NCBI GenBank assembly: GCA_965203855.1
Contig: CBDBDN010000006.1
Location: forward strand, 1 to 64,000
From: Bin87 sp965203855
GTDB lineage: Bacteria; Chloroflexota; Dehalococcoidia; Lucifugimonadales; UBA3495
Length of the DNA stretch: 64,000 bases
Reading direction: 5' to 3'
Shown: positions 28,174 to 36,205 of the stretch, piece by piece
How positions within the stretch are numbered: position 1 is the stretch's first letter
Layout of the letters: every line of letters begins with the position of its first letter
Notes under the pieces: model-generated
Told to the model about the DNA's origin: nothing
The model's database searches: none
Seen by the model: the letters and a program-made list of their open reading frames with translations, nothing else
Program-made: the position numbers and the translations under genes

Positions 28174-29328
28174 CTAGTCGCGGAGCGGGCGGAAAAAGGC
28201 GCGGATTTCGCCGGCCAGCAGCTCCGGCTCCTCCAAAGCGGCGAAGTGGCCGCCGCGCGGCATTTCCTCAAAGCGCCGGACATTGTAAGAGCGTTCCGCC
28301 CACTCGCGCGGCGGGCGGGAGATTTCCTGCGGGAACATCGCCATTCCCGCCGGCGCCGGCACCTTTTCGTCCGGCCCCATCGTCCACAGCGAACTCTGGT
28401 TTTCTTTGTACATCCGCACTGAGGAGCCGATGCTGTTGGTTACCCAGTAGATGGTTACGATGGTCAGCAATTCGTCTTTGGTGTAGCGGCTTTCAATGTC
28501 GCCGTGGCAGTCGCTCCAGGTGCGGTACTTCTCCACAATCCACGCCGCCAGGCCGGCGGGGGAATCGTTGAGGCCGTAGGACAGGGTTTGCGGCTTGGTG
28601 CCTTGAATGTGATTGTAGCCGCCCTCGTCCATAAACCAGCGGTCGCGCTGCTTGACGAGGGCATCCTCGGCATCGGTAAGCGGACGGGAACCGGGGCCGA
28701 GGTAAGGCGTGGGGCGGGTTACGGAAGTGAGATGAATGCCGTACAGCCGGTCGCTGTGTCCGTAGCCGAGCCGGGCGGTAACGCCGGCGCCGATGTCGCC
28801 GCCCTGCGCGGCAAACCGGGGGTAGCCCAGGTTTTCGGTCATCAGCCTGGCCCAGAGGTCGGCTACTTTCTGCACTTGCATACCCGGTTCATGGGATGCC
28901 TGCGAAAAGCCGTAGCCGGGCAGCGAGGGCGCTACCACATCAAAAGCGTCGGCCGGATCGCCGCCATGTCGGCCCGGATCGGCCAGCAGCGGGATGATTT
29001 TGGTCATCTCAAAAAAGCAGCTGGGCCAGCCGTGCGTAATGACCAGCGGCATCGGCGCCGGGCCGACGCCGCGCTCGTGGATGAAATGAATGTCCAGCCC
29101 GTCAACGCGGCTCTGGCAGTGATTGAAAGCGTTGAGCTGCCGTTCCTGCGCGCGCCAGTCAAACCCGGTGCGCCAGTACTCCACCAGCTCTTTCATATAG
29201 GCCAGATTGCTGCCGTAATCCCAGCCGGAGCCGGCAACTTCATCCGGCCAGCGGGTAAGGTTGAGGCGGGCTTGCAGGTCGTCCAGCACAGCCTGGTCAA
29301 CGGCAATCTCAAAAGGGCGTACATCCAT
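28174..29328 (-). CDS. Epoxide hydrolase (EHN-domain alpha/beta hydrolase)
   Basis: 384 aa from ATG 29328 with AGGAG before it. The N-terminal EHN lid domain begins RPFEIAVDQAVLDDLQARL and contains the RWPDE motif typical of microsomal-type epoxide hydrolases. Catalytic features are HGWPS (99-103), nucleophile Asp178 in AAQGGDIGA, and the base His in RGGHFAALEEPE near residue 360. It should hydrate epoxides to diols, and the bacterial substrate is unknown. It is monocistronic and flanked on both sides by repeat clusters. Confidence 0.9.
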   Translation of the reverse strand: MDVRPFEIAVDQAVLDDLQARLNLTRWPDEVAGSGWDYGSNLAYMKELVEYWRTGFDWRAQERQLNAFNHCQSRVDGLDIHFIHERGVGPAPMPLVITHGWPSCFFEMTKIIPLLADPGRHGGDPADAFDVVAPSLPGYGFSQASHEPGMQVQKVADLWARLMTENLGYPRFAAQGGDIGAGVTARLGYGHSDRLYGIHLTSVTRPTPYLGPGSRPLTDAEDALVKQRDRWFMDEGGYNHIQGTKPQTLSYGLNDSPAGLAAWIVEKYRTWSDCHGDIESRYTKDELLTIVTIYWVTNSIGSSVRMYKENQSSLWTMGPDEKVPAPAGMAMFPQEISRPPREWAERSYNVRRFEEMPRGGHFAALEEPELLAGEIRAFFRPLRD

Positions 29329-29475
29329 AGGGCAACTCCTGGGCGGCGTCGGGTATTGGGTATTGGGTATGGAAACACGGACGGGCCGGCGGTTCCGGGC
29401 TTGCTTTGCGACATTATACATTGCCCTTGCAACAGGGCGGCCCTCACCCCTGCTATTTCCCTGCGGAAAGGGCGT

Positions 29476-29640
29476 AATGGCATGGATGGACGGGATGCGG
29501 GGGATTTTGCTGATGCGTCGGGAGACCAGATTCCGGCGTGCGCCGGAATGACGGTTATAGGGATTGGAACGACGGATAAGGGGTTAGGATGACGGGTAAG
29601 AGGTTGGAATGACGGTTTGGCAGCGGTATGACGGCTGGCA
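29476..29640. repeat. Repeat cluster between the epoxide hydrolase and MBL genes
   Basis: It contains AATGGCATGGATGGACGGGA (29475-29494), one palindromic copy ATTCCGGCGTGCGCCGGAAT (29530-29549), and four degenerate GG-TGACGG copies to 29640. The remaining gap 29329-29783 holds one -10-like box at 29724 and no gene. Confidence 0.75.
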
Positions 29641-29723
29641 GACGGGATGATGCGGGCTGCGGATAGCGTATGCTATGCGGCATCGTCTGTCATTCGGCGG
29701 CGGCACAGAGCGGGCCGGGCGGT

Positions 29724-29729
29724 TATAAT
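29724..29729 (+). promoter_or_regulatory. -10 box TATAAT before the MBL-fold gene
   Basis: A perfect TATAAT 55 bp upstream of the ATG at 29784, with no good -35 at 16-18 bp. GAGGAGG (29768-29774) is the ribosome site. Confidence 0.4.
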
Positions 29730-29783
29730 AGCCGGCCGGAGCCGGGCGGTTTGGCGGCCCGACAGCAGAGGAGGCAATACGCG

Positions 29784-30920
29784 ATGGCCGATTACTTTAC
29801 CGATATTGATGTCCTGCGCGGCGGCGATTCCGCCGGCAACGGCATGACCCTGGGGCTTACCGACCCGCAGGGGCGCCGCATCTACACCGTGGCCGTGCCG
29901 CAAGAGAGCCATTCGCACACCGGCCCGACCTGGGCTTACATTTTTGAGAACGACGGCCTGACGCTGATTGACCCCGGCGCCGACGCCTCTTTTCATCTGC
30001 TGGAGTCGGGAATGGCGCTGTTCGGGCGCAGCGTCGCCGACATTGAGCGCGTCATCATCACCCACGGCCATGCCGACCATGACGGCGGCGTAGCCCGCAT
30101 CGTAGAAACTTCCGGCGCGGAGTTCTGGGCGCACGACATCTATCAGCCGCTGTTGCCCTTTGACCCGCGCGACTTGCAGCTTTCGCCGTCCTCTCCAATC
30201 AAGGAAGCAATGTGGGATACGGCCCGCGCCAACGGGTTCAGCCCGTCCAATTCCGATGAACGCAGCCGCTATATGGCGTCGCGCAGCACGCATCGGGTTG
30301 AGCATCACATTACTCCGGGCGCAACGCAGGGCGGCCTTTCCTATATGCACGCTCCGGGCCATTCCCCGGATGAAATCTGCGCCGTGCTGTCCGACGGGAC
30401 CGGCCGCGACGCCATCGTGTTCACCGGCGACCATGTGCTGCCGGAAATCAGCCCGCATCCGACGATGAAAACCGGCTACTCGGACGCCGTGCGCCGCAGT
30501 TTGCCGACGCGCTACCACAACCCGGACGAATCCTATGGACTGCTGACTTACCTGCGTTCCTTGCAGCGGGTGGTAGAGCTGGGGCCGGAAGTGGCCGTGC
30601 TGCCGGCGCATCGTCTCTACAACAACCATAAGTTCAACTTCCAGACGACGCAGCGCGCCGCCGACCTGATACGCTTTCATGCGCGGCGCTTGGGGCGCGT
30701 TCTGGTAACCGCCGGGCCGGAGCCGCAGCCGCTGGAGGATGTAACGCGGCGCACTTTTGAGCGGCGCAAGCTGGAAGGCGGCAATTTTTTCGCCGCCCTC
30801 ACCGAAGTAGTCGCCCACGTTGAGCTGCTGGAGGACTCCGGCGATCTGGAGCTGACCGAGGACAAGCGGCTGCGGCGCACCGGCCGGGAAAACTACCAGG
30901 AGCTGCTGCGGGCGTTGTAA
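29784..30920 (+). CDS. MBL-fold metallo-hydrolase
   Basis: 378 aa. The metal-binding motif THGHADHDGG (residues 93-102) gives HxHxDH, and further ligands are the His in HAPGHSPD (about 192), the Asp in FTGDHVL (about 216) and the late His in VLPAHR. GGLSYMHAPGHSPDEICA is typical of glyoxalase-II/LACTB2-like members. The C-terminal region (TRRTFERRKLEGGNFFAALTEVVAHVELLEDSG) forms a helical extension like the winged-helix tail of LACTB2-type hydrolases. Two zinc ions are expected, and the substrate may be a thioester, lactone or RNA. It is monocistronic. Confidence 0.88.
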   Translation: MADYFTDIDVLRGGDSAGNGMTLGLTDPQGRRIYTVAVPQESHSHTGPTWAYIFENDGLTLIDPGADASFHLLESGMALFGRSVADIERVIITHGHADHDGGVARIVETSGAEFWAHDIYQPLLPFDPRDLQLSPSSPIKEAMWDTARANGFSPSNSDERSRYMASRSTHRVEHHITPGATQGGLSYMHAPGHSPDEICAVLSDGTGRDAIVFTGDHVLPEISPHPTMKTGYSDAVRRSLPTRYHNPDESYGLLTYLRSLQRVVELGPEVAVLPAHRLYNNHKFNFQTTQRAADLIRFHARRLGRVLVTAGPEPQPLEDVTRRTFERRKLEGGNFFAALTEVVAHVELLEDSGDLELTEDKRLRRTGRENYQELLRAL

Positions 30921-31093
30921 GAGAAGGGGCTATGGCCGCCGGGGGAGCGCGAATAATGGCATGGATGAATGGGATGACAGGGATTTTGGACATCTTTGGA
31001 GGATTGGGAGTTTAGGTACAGGCAGGCAGTGGCAGCGGGGAATGCGCGCCGGGATAGGGGTTGACGGCGTAGGGGGAATCTGGTAGATTGGGG

Positions 31094-31122
31094 TTGTCCA
31101 GCGTCTCCCGGAATAGTAATAG
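31094..31122 (+). promoter_or_regulatory. Promoter of the NYN gene: TTGTCC-N17-TAATAG
   Basis: TTGTCC at 31094-31099 and TAATAG at 31117-31122, 17 bp apart. The rest of the gap 30921-31190 has one copy of the GGCATGGATGAATGGGATGA repeat (30959-30978) and no gene. Confidence 0.45.
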
Positions 31123-31145
31123 GGTTGGAGCGTGGGCTAGGAGGG

Positions 31146-31163
31146 GGGCCTCTGCGGAGGCCC
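31146..31163 (+). promoter_or_regulatory. Leader hairpin GGGCCTC-TGCG-GAGGCCC
   Basis: A perfect 7-bp stem with a 4-nt loop lies between the predicted promoter and the NYN ATG, with no T tract. It is probably an mRNA leader structure that could influence translation or be a target of the ribonuclease itself, which is inference. Confidence 0.4.
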
Positions 31164-31190
31164 TCTAGTAATTTACCGGCGGTGTGTGCT

Positions 31191-32030
31191 ATGGACAGGG
31201 TAGCGATTTTTGTTGACGCCGGTTATTTGTACGCTGCCGGTTCGGCAGCCGTTTTCGGCGCTAGTCAACGCCGTGCGGGCGTTGATCTGGATCTGGAGGC
31301 GGCGATAATCAAACTGAAGGAATCGGCTAGCGCGAAAGCGTTCAGCGCCGCGTTGCTCCGCATTTACTGGTATGACGGTATGCTCCATACCGGGCTTTCC
31401 GCGGAACAGCGGACCTTGGCCAATATGGACGATGTAAAACTGCGCGTCGGCGTCCTCAACCCCGCCGGGCAGCAAAAGGGCGTGGACTCGCTGATTGTTA
31501 CCGATATTATTGAGCTGGCGCGCAACCACGCCATTTCAGATGCCATCCTGCTTTCCGGCGATGAGGATACCAGGATTGGCGTCCAGATTGCCCAGAGTTT
31601 CGGGGTACGCGTTCACTTGTTGGGGATTGAACCCAGGCGCGGCAATCAGTCGCAGCTACTATTGCAAGAAGCAGACACCACTGCCGAGTGGAGCAAGTCA
31701 GAAATCGGCGGTATTTTGACTATGCGGGCCGGTTTCGGCATAGTCAGTCAAGCAGGCGATCGCAGCGCCGCGACGCCGGTTGACGATGATACTGCGTCCA
31801 TTATAGATACGGCAGTAGCCGAGGTCGTATCAGATTTGCCCGCAGTAGCAATCAATGCTATCGCTATGCTCACCGGGAACGACCAGATACCCGCAGAGTA
31901 TGACCGAATACTGTTGAGCAGCTGTCGTCAAAAGCTGGAACGCAATCTCGAATGGCATGAGAGTGCATATATGCGTAACGGATTGAAGGAAGCGGCCAAT
32001 CGCTTGGCAAGCGAGTCCGGTGGAGAATGA
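31191..32030 (+). CDS. NYN-domain (LabA/DUF88, PIN-like) ribonuclease
   Basis: 279 aa from ATG 31191. The NYN core has VAIFVDAGYL (Asp9), KGVDSLIVTDIIELA, and LLSGDEDTRIGVQIAQSFGVRVHLLGI, which supply the conserved acidic metal ligands of PIN-like nucleases. The C-terminal 110 residues (DDDTASIIDTAVAEVVSDLPAVA) are a separate helical domain without a recognised family. NYN proteins act on RNA or in small regulatory and defence modules. It has its own promoter and leader hairpin. The next gene at 32121 is unrelated in function, so co-transcription is not evidence of a shared role. Confidence 0.85.
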   Translation: MDRVAIFVDAGYLYAAGSAAVFGASQRRAGVDLDLEAAIIKLKESASAKAFSAALLRIYWYDGMLHTGLSAEQRTLANMDDVKLRVGVLNPAGQQKGVDSLIVTDIIELARNHAISDAILLSGDEDTRIGVQIAQSFGVRVHLLGIEPRRGNQSQLLLQEADTTAEWSKSEIGGILTMRAGFGIVSQAGDRSAATPVDDDTASIIDTAVAEVVSDLPAVAINAIAMLTGNDQIPAEYDRILLSSCRQKLERNLEWHESAYMRNGLKEAANRLASESGGE

Positions 32031-32120
32031 CGCGTTAGTTGACACTGCCCCGATTGGCAACGCACAATGCCGCCATCGCATTCCCGCCGCCGGCAATGGC
32101 TGATGCCAGGAGGTTACGCT

Positions 32121-33155
32121 ATGGCAGAGATTCTGGGACTGGGTTTGACTCACTACCCGCCGCTGATTGCTCCCGATGCGGACAAAGCCATCCCGCTCCG
32201 GCGCACGCTGCGGGGCAATCCGAACACTCCCGCGGCGCTGAAAAACCCCGGCAACTGGCCGGAGCCGATGCGGATTGAGTACGGCGAGGACGAGGGGTAT
32301 GCCGCTGCGCTGGAACACCGCGCCCGCCTGGTGGCAGGCTTTCGCCGCATCCGGGAGGAGCTGGACGCTTTCAATCCCGATTTTGTAGTCATCTGGGGCG
32401 ATGACCAGTACGAAAACTTTCGGGAGGACATCATCCCGCCGTTCTGCGTGCTGGCTTACGACGATTTTAGCTGCCAGCCATTCGCGCATCGCAAGCGGAA
32501 TGTGTGGGGCGAGCCGCAGGACACGCTGTTCCAGTACCAGGGGCATAAGGCCGGCGCGCGGGCGTTGGTGTCGGGAATGATTGACCGGGGGGTGGATCTG
32601 GCCTACGCCTATCAGCCGCTGCACGAGCCGGGGCTGGGACACGCCATACTGAACACGCTGCTTTACCTGGACTATGACCGGAAAGGGTTTGACTATCCGG
32701 TAGCGCCGTTCCTGGTCAACTGCTACGGCAGCCGGGTCATCCGCAATAAAGGCGGCAGCATTGAATACTCGCCGGATCCGGATCCGCCGGGGCCGTCGCC
32801 CAAGCGGTGTATGGAAGTAGGCGCGGCGGCGGCGCAGACGCTGCTGGAGTCGCCGTGGCGGGTAGCGCTGATTGCGTCATCGTCCTGGTCGCACGCGTTC
32901 CTTACCGAAAAGCATCACTGGCTGTGGCCGGATGTAGAGTCGGATCGGGCGCGGTTTGAGGAGCTGCAAGCGGGCGACTATCAGGCGTGGGCGCGCATCA
33001 GCACGGCGCAGATTGAGGATGCCGGGCAGCAGGAAATGCTGAACTGGATGTGTCTGGCTGGCGCGATGGACACGCTGGGCTACCGGCCGGAGATACTGGA
33101 CTATGTAGAGACCTACGTGTTCAATTCCAACAAGTGCCTGGCGATTTTCCGGTAG
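32121..33155 (+). CDS. LigB-type extradiol ring-cleavage dioxygenase-like protein
   Basis: 344 aa, ATG 32121 after AGGAGG (32108-32113). It shows LGLGLTHYPPLI (residues 4-15), with the His that binds Fe(II) in this superfamily, FVVIWGDDQYENF (about 88-100), HEPGLGHAILNTLLYLDY (about 170) and IASSSWSHAFLTEKHHWLWPD (about 250-270), matching the catalytic LigB subunit (PF02900) fold. Such enzymes open catechol-type rings using Fe(II). The divergent sequence and isolated position mean a non-aromatic or unknown substrate is possible. No alpha subunit is nearby. Confidence 0.82.
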   Translation: MAEILGLGLTHYPPLIAPDADKAIPLRRTLRGNPNTPAALKNPGNWPEPMRIEYGEDEGYAAALEHRARLVAGFRRIREELDAFNPDFVVIWGDDQYENFREDIIPPFCVLAYDDFSCQPFAHRKRNVWGEPQDTLFQYQGHKAGARALVSGMIDRGVDLAYAYQPLHEPGLGHAILNTLLYLDYDRKGFDYPVAPFLVNCYGSRVIRNKGGSIEYSPDPDPPGPSPKRCMEVGAAAAQTLLESPWRVALIASSSWSHAFLTEKHHWLWPDVESDRARFEELQAGDYQAWARISTAQIEDAGQQEMLNWMCLAGAMDTLGYRPEILDYVETYVFNSNKCLAIFR

Positions 33156-33181
33156 GCGGAAAGCGCAGCAATAGCATCCGG

Positions 33182-33580
33182 TCAGGTAACGAACCCCAGT
33201 CCGTCCGCAGCCGCGCGTTGGTTGCGGTCCAAAGTGATGAACGCCAAGTCCATCCCGCGCGTGTGGACGGCGTATAAGGCAGTAGCTAGGTGCAGCAAGT
33301 CGCCGCTACGCAAATAGCGCACCCGCAGGGCAACAGAGATTTCGTGGGTGAGCGGGCGATTGGGGTAGATCCATTCAATGTCGGACAGCAGGCCGGAATC
33401 GTAGCCCCAGCTTTCGCGCGCCATTGCGGAGCATATTTCCGCTTCCAGCAAGGTTGAGGACACCATCCGATCGAAACTCAGTAATCGTCTGGCGGCGTCC
33501 AAACCGCCAGGTTCTTCAAAGATGATGGATAGCAGTGCCGAACCGTCGACGTAAGCCGCTGTCGGTTGCCGGGAAAGCAT
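33182..33580 (-). CDS. PIN-domain toxin (VapC-like)
   Basis: 132 aa. Acidic residues of the PIN site are Asp12 in AAYVDGSALLSI, Glu in STLLEAEICSAMAR, Asp in RSGDLLHLATAL and Asp in FITLDRNQRAAADGLG. It is a probable Mg-dependent ribonuclease. It is preceded, 3 bp upstream, by a gene encoding a putative antitoxin. The product is the usual size for VapC. Its stop lies 27 bp from the convergent dioxygenase stop. Confidence 0.85.
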   Translation of the reverse strand: MLSRQPTAAYVDGSALLSIIFEEPGGLDAARRLLSFDRMVSSTLLEAEICSAMARESWGYDSGLLSDIEWIYPNRPLTHEISVALRVRYLRSGDLLHLATALYAVHTRGMDLAFITLDRNQRAAADGLGFVT

Positions 33581-33583
33581 CGG

Positions 33584-34069
33584 TTAGTCCTGCTCGGCGC
33601 GCTCTTTGAGGAAGCGGTCTAATGCGCCGGGTACACGGCCTACCGGCTTGATGTTAAGTACGCCAACCCCTTTGGGCTTGCCTTGGAGGATGCCGCGGGC
33701 GCGCAGTTCGTCAAACCACTGCTCGGCGGTTAGATGCTCCAGCGTCCGCAGCTGGTCCAGCGTCAGGTGGGCGTAGGGGCTTTTGGCGCGCTCGGCCGGC
33801 GGCGCCAGTTCCCATTCGGTGGGCGGGGCTGCCTGCTCGTCGGGCAAGCCCAGCTTGGCGATATGCTGGCGCCGGGCTTCTTTTGGGTTGGGAATGGGCG
33901 TCAGTACGATTTTGCCGTCGACGCGGGCGACCTCAAACCATTCGGCGTCCGGCAGCGCGGTTGCGGCGTCGCCGTAAAAAGTTAGACGGCTGCCGTCGGT
34001 TAGACGGGCCAATATGGGGCCGTGTTGGGACGGGATGGGTTTCCGGTCGTCGGGGTTTGCCGCAGCCAT
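33584..34069 (-). CDS. Putative antitoxin partner of the PIN toxin
   Basis: 161 aa, longer than ordinary VapB antitoxins. The strand-rich segment RLTFYGDAATALPDAEWFEVARVDGKIVLTPIP (residues 24-56, in pieces) looks like an AbrB/SpoVT-type swapped-hairpin unit with the V-GKIVLTP ending, which would bind DNA. The middle (PYAHLTLDQLRTLEHLTAEQWFDELRARG) is helical and could wrap the toxin. Gene order (antitoxin first) and 3-bp spacing support a TA pair. The family is not named with confidence. Confidence 0.6.
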   Translation of the reverse strand: MAAANPDDRKPIPSQHGPILARLTDGSRLTFYGDAATALPDAEWFEVARVDGKIVLTPIPNPKEARRQHIAKLGLPDEQAAPPTEWELAPPAERAKSPYAHLTLDQLRTLEHLTAEQWFDELRARGILQGKPKGVGVLNIKPVGRVPGALDRFLKERAEQD

Positions 34070-34083
34070 TGGCGCACTTCCTT

Positions 34084-34140
34084 GACTGAACTGTTAGGAC
34101 TGAACCGCAGGGAATGGGTTAATTGATGGCTGCCATTATA
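34084..34140 (-). promoter_or_regulatory. Promoter and direct-repeat operator of the PIN toxin operon
   Basis: A minus-strand TATAAT (34140-34135) gives a start near 34128. Downstream of it, before the antitoxin ATG at 34069, GACTGAAC occurs twice in the same direction (34084-34091 and 34098-34105, period 14). TA operons are usually repressed by their own complex at such repeats, so this is a candidate operator. The -35 is weak. Confidence 0.45.
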
Positions 34141-34201
34141 CTGCGGCGATGGCGATGGAGGCGAACCCGCCGGCGGCGAATTCGCCTCGCACTCTTGCGG
34201 G

Positions 34202-35704
34202 TTAGTCGTCGGCCGGGGCTGGCCCGTCAATCAGCTGCACGTCGCTGTTGAGGACGGCGAAGTCATACTCCTGCGCCGGCGCCGCCATTTGCCGTATCAC
34301 TATCACCGCAGCGGTGATTGCCGATGCCACGATCAGCGCCGCGGCGAAAGCAAAGAACATCTGCCCGCCAAACGGCGCCGTCAGCGCCCACGGTGTCAGC
34401 AGATCCGGCGTCGGGTAGTACAGCGCGCCGATGACGATACCGACGCCGCCGGCCAGCAGGACGCCCCAGCCGGGCATCCGCCGGGAATATAGCCCGGCCA
34501 GCATCGGCACGGCGATGGCGGCGCCAATCAGGTCGGCAATCAGAAACACATACAACACACTTTCGGCCCGGGAAGCTACGATGATGGCGGGTATGGCCAC
34601 GACGACGGTAACTGCCCGGGCCAGCGACAGCAGCATACCCCGACTGACGCCGACGCCGGCCAGGTCGGCGGCCATCCCGCTGGCCAGGCCGTTCATCAGC
34701 GTGTCCAGCGTGCTCATGGCCAGCATCAGAGCGCAGACCAGCATCAGAAAGTGCATCCATAGCGGGAATATGTCGGCGGCCAGAGTGAACAGGGCGGTAC
34801 TGGAGCCGGGGCCGAAAGGCGTAACTGATGCGTTCCCGATAGCGGCAATGCCGGCGAGTCCCATCACGAAAGTGAGGGGAATGGCGACGGCAGCGGCGCC
34901 CCACAGGCTGCGGTTCAGCGCGCGCTGGCTTTCCACAGTATAGACGCGCTGCCACATCCCCGGATGGAAAGCGTTGGAAGTGATGATGCCGATAATCAGG
35001 ACGATGGCAAAGTAGTAGCTGCCGGGGTTGGTTACGGAGAGCGGGCCGTTCTCCATAGCGGCGGCGGTGGCCCAGACACCGCGTCCGGTAACTATAACCG
35101 CCGCCACGATGACCAGCAGCAGCAGCGCCGGCATCAGCACCCAGAACTGGATGCGGTCGGTGAATATGGACACCCGCAGCCCGCCGTAAGCGGTATAGGC
35201 GATGACTACCAGGCCGACAGCCACCGCAGTCGCTAGTTTTGGAGAGTTGGTGAGGGCGCTTACTGCTTCCGTGATGGCCGTCATCTCTGCCGTGATGAAT
35301 ATGCCAATAACAAAGATGATGGCAATGAAAATGGCGACGAATGGAACCATGCCAAAGCGATGCCGCACATATTCGGTTACGGAATGGCCGTTGGGCATCA
35401 GCTGGCGGATGCGGGGGCCGACGAACATGAACATCACGGGGATGCCGGCCATGCCCAGCGCGTAGCCGGCCAGGGCAATGACGCCGAAATTGGCGCCGGT
35501 TTCGCCGGGGCTCACCAGCACCCAGGTGCCAAACATTGACGCTACCAGGGTGGCAATGCCGACATTGACGGGCGCATGGTTGCGGGAGATGGTGTAATCC
35601 TCAACGCTCTGGCGGCGGCGGCGCCAAGCGTAAGCGACGCCCAGCGCCAGAAACACAGCGCAAGCCACGACCAGGGTAGCGATGCCCAATCCGGTGTCCA
35701 GCAT
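34202..35704 (-). CDS. Sodium:solute symporter (SSS) under TPP riboswitch control
   Basis: 500 aa with about 13 membrane segments. SSS-family hallmarks are the first two helices followed by SVEDYTISRNHAPVNVG, GYALGMAGIPVM, then GGLRVSIFTDRIQFWVL in the middle helices, equivalent to the conserved GG-----TD-IQ motif. GGAGG precedes the ATG. The upstream leader is a TPP riboswitch, so expression should fall when thiamine pyrophosphate is abundant. That marks the transporter as an importer of thiamine or a precursor (HMP or thiazole), comparable to the SSS-type ThiV group proposed from riboswitch genomics. The exact substrate is inference. Confidence 0.88.
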   Translation of the reverse strand: MLDTGLGIATLVVACAVFLALGVAYAWRRRRQSVEDYTISRNHAPVNVGIATLVASMFGTWVLVSPGETGANFGVIALAGYALGMAGIPVMFMFVGPRIRQLMPNGHSVTEYVRHRFGMVPFVAIFIAIIFVIGIFITAEMTAITEAVSALTNSPKLATAVAVGLVVIAYTAYGGLRVSIFTDRIQFWVLMPALLLLVIVAAVIVTGRGVWATAAAMENGPLSVTNPGSYYFAIVLIIGIITSNAFHPGMWQRVYTVESQRALNRSLWGAAAVAIPLTFVMGLAGIAAIGNASVTPFGPGSSTALFTLAADIFPLWMHFLMLVCALMLAMSTLDTLMNGLASGMAADLAGVGVSRGMLLSLARAVTVVVAIPAIIVASRAESVLYVFLIADLIGAAIAVPMLAGLYSRRMPGWGVLLAGGVGIVIGALYYPTPDLLTPWALTAPFGGQMFFAFAAALIVASAITAAVIVIRQMAAPAQEYDFAVLNSDVQLIDGPAPADD

Positions 35705-35765
35705 ATTCAGCCTCCATCCGATACGGTACGAGTTGTCAGCGGCGCACCGCGCCGCTGCGGAAAGC

Positions 35766-35797
35766 GAAACCGCCAGAGTTCCTACTCTGGCGGTTTC
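35766..35797 (-). terminator. Expression-platform terminator of the TPP riboswitch
   Basis: A perfect 14-bp stem, GAAACCGCCAGAGT and its complement, with a 4-nt loop, lies between the aptamer and the symporter ATG. It is followed on the minus strand by GCTTTCC, a weak T tract. Its first arm can instead pair with CTCTGGCGG at 35910-35902, on the 5' side of the aptamer, which would form an antiterminator. Confidence 0.7.
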
Positions 35798-35817
35798 GGC
35801 AAATGATGACGCAATCG

Positions 35818-35912
35818 TATCCCTACGCCGGCATTACCCGGATCAGGTATCGCGGTCGGCGGCTGTTACGGCCGCCCTCTCAGCCCGGCTTGACCGAGCT
35901 CCCGCCAGAGGC
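35818..35912 (-). promoter_or_regulatory. TPP (THI-box) riboswitch aptamer
   Basis: The minus-strand RNA contains the invariant CTGAGA (complement of 35878-35883), the ACCTGATCCGGGTAATGCC block and GGCGTAGGGA, in the correct order and spacing. The 5' GGGAGCTCGG...CCGGGC stem and a GC-rich P3 hairpin (GGCGGC..GCCGCC) complete the fold. This matches the thiamine pyrophosphate aptamer. It precedes the SSS transporter by about 110 nt. Confidence 0.96.
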
Positions 35913-35933
35913 TCTGTTCGGTTGTAGTGCGGC

Positions 35934-35962
35934 AAGTTACCACATCGGATAGCGGCGGTCAA
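35934..35962 (-). promoter_or_regulatory. Promoter of the TPP-riboswitch transcript: TTGACC-N17-TAACTT
   Basis: On the minus strand TTGACC (35962-35957) and TAACTT (35939-35934) are 17 bp apart. Transcription would start near 35927, just before the aptamer. Confidence 0.65.
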
Positions 35963-35999
35963 TAGCGATTTTGGCCCTTACCCCAGTACTCTGGCAAGA

Positions 36000-36140
36000 C
36001 ATGGATGAACGGTTTTACACCGATAGACAAGGCGGGCAGGATTTTGGTGTTTTTAGGGTGGGGGATTCCGGCGCAAGCCGGAATGACGATAAAGGGCGGA
36101 ATGACGGTAAAGGGCGGAACTACGGCGCAACGAGCGGAAT
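36000..36140. repeat. Repeat cluster upstream of ftsY
   Basis: It contains ATGGATGAACGGTTTTACAC and CCGATAGACAAGGCGGGCAG (relatives of the 4081 cluster), one full palindrome ATTCCGGCGCAAGCCGGAAT (36064-36083), and two GGCGGAA-TACGG half-copies. Between the cluster and the ftsY ATG, TTGCGC (36169-36174) and GATAAT (36190-36195) form a possible promoter with 15-bp spacing and a very short leader. Confidence 0.75.
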
Positions 36141-36205
36141 GGCGGCATTGAATCGGAGCGGGCTGCGCTTGCGCCGTTAGCGCGGCGCTGATAATCTGGT
36201 TGGCG

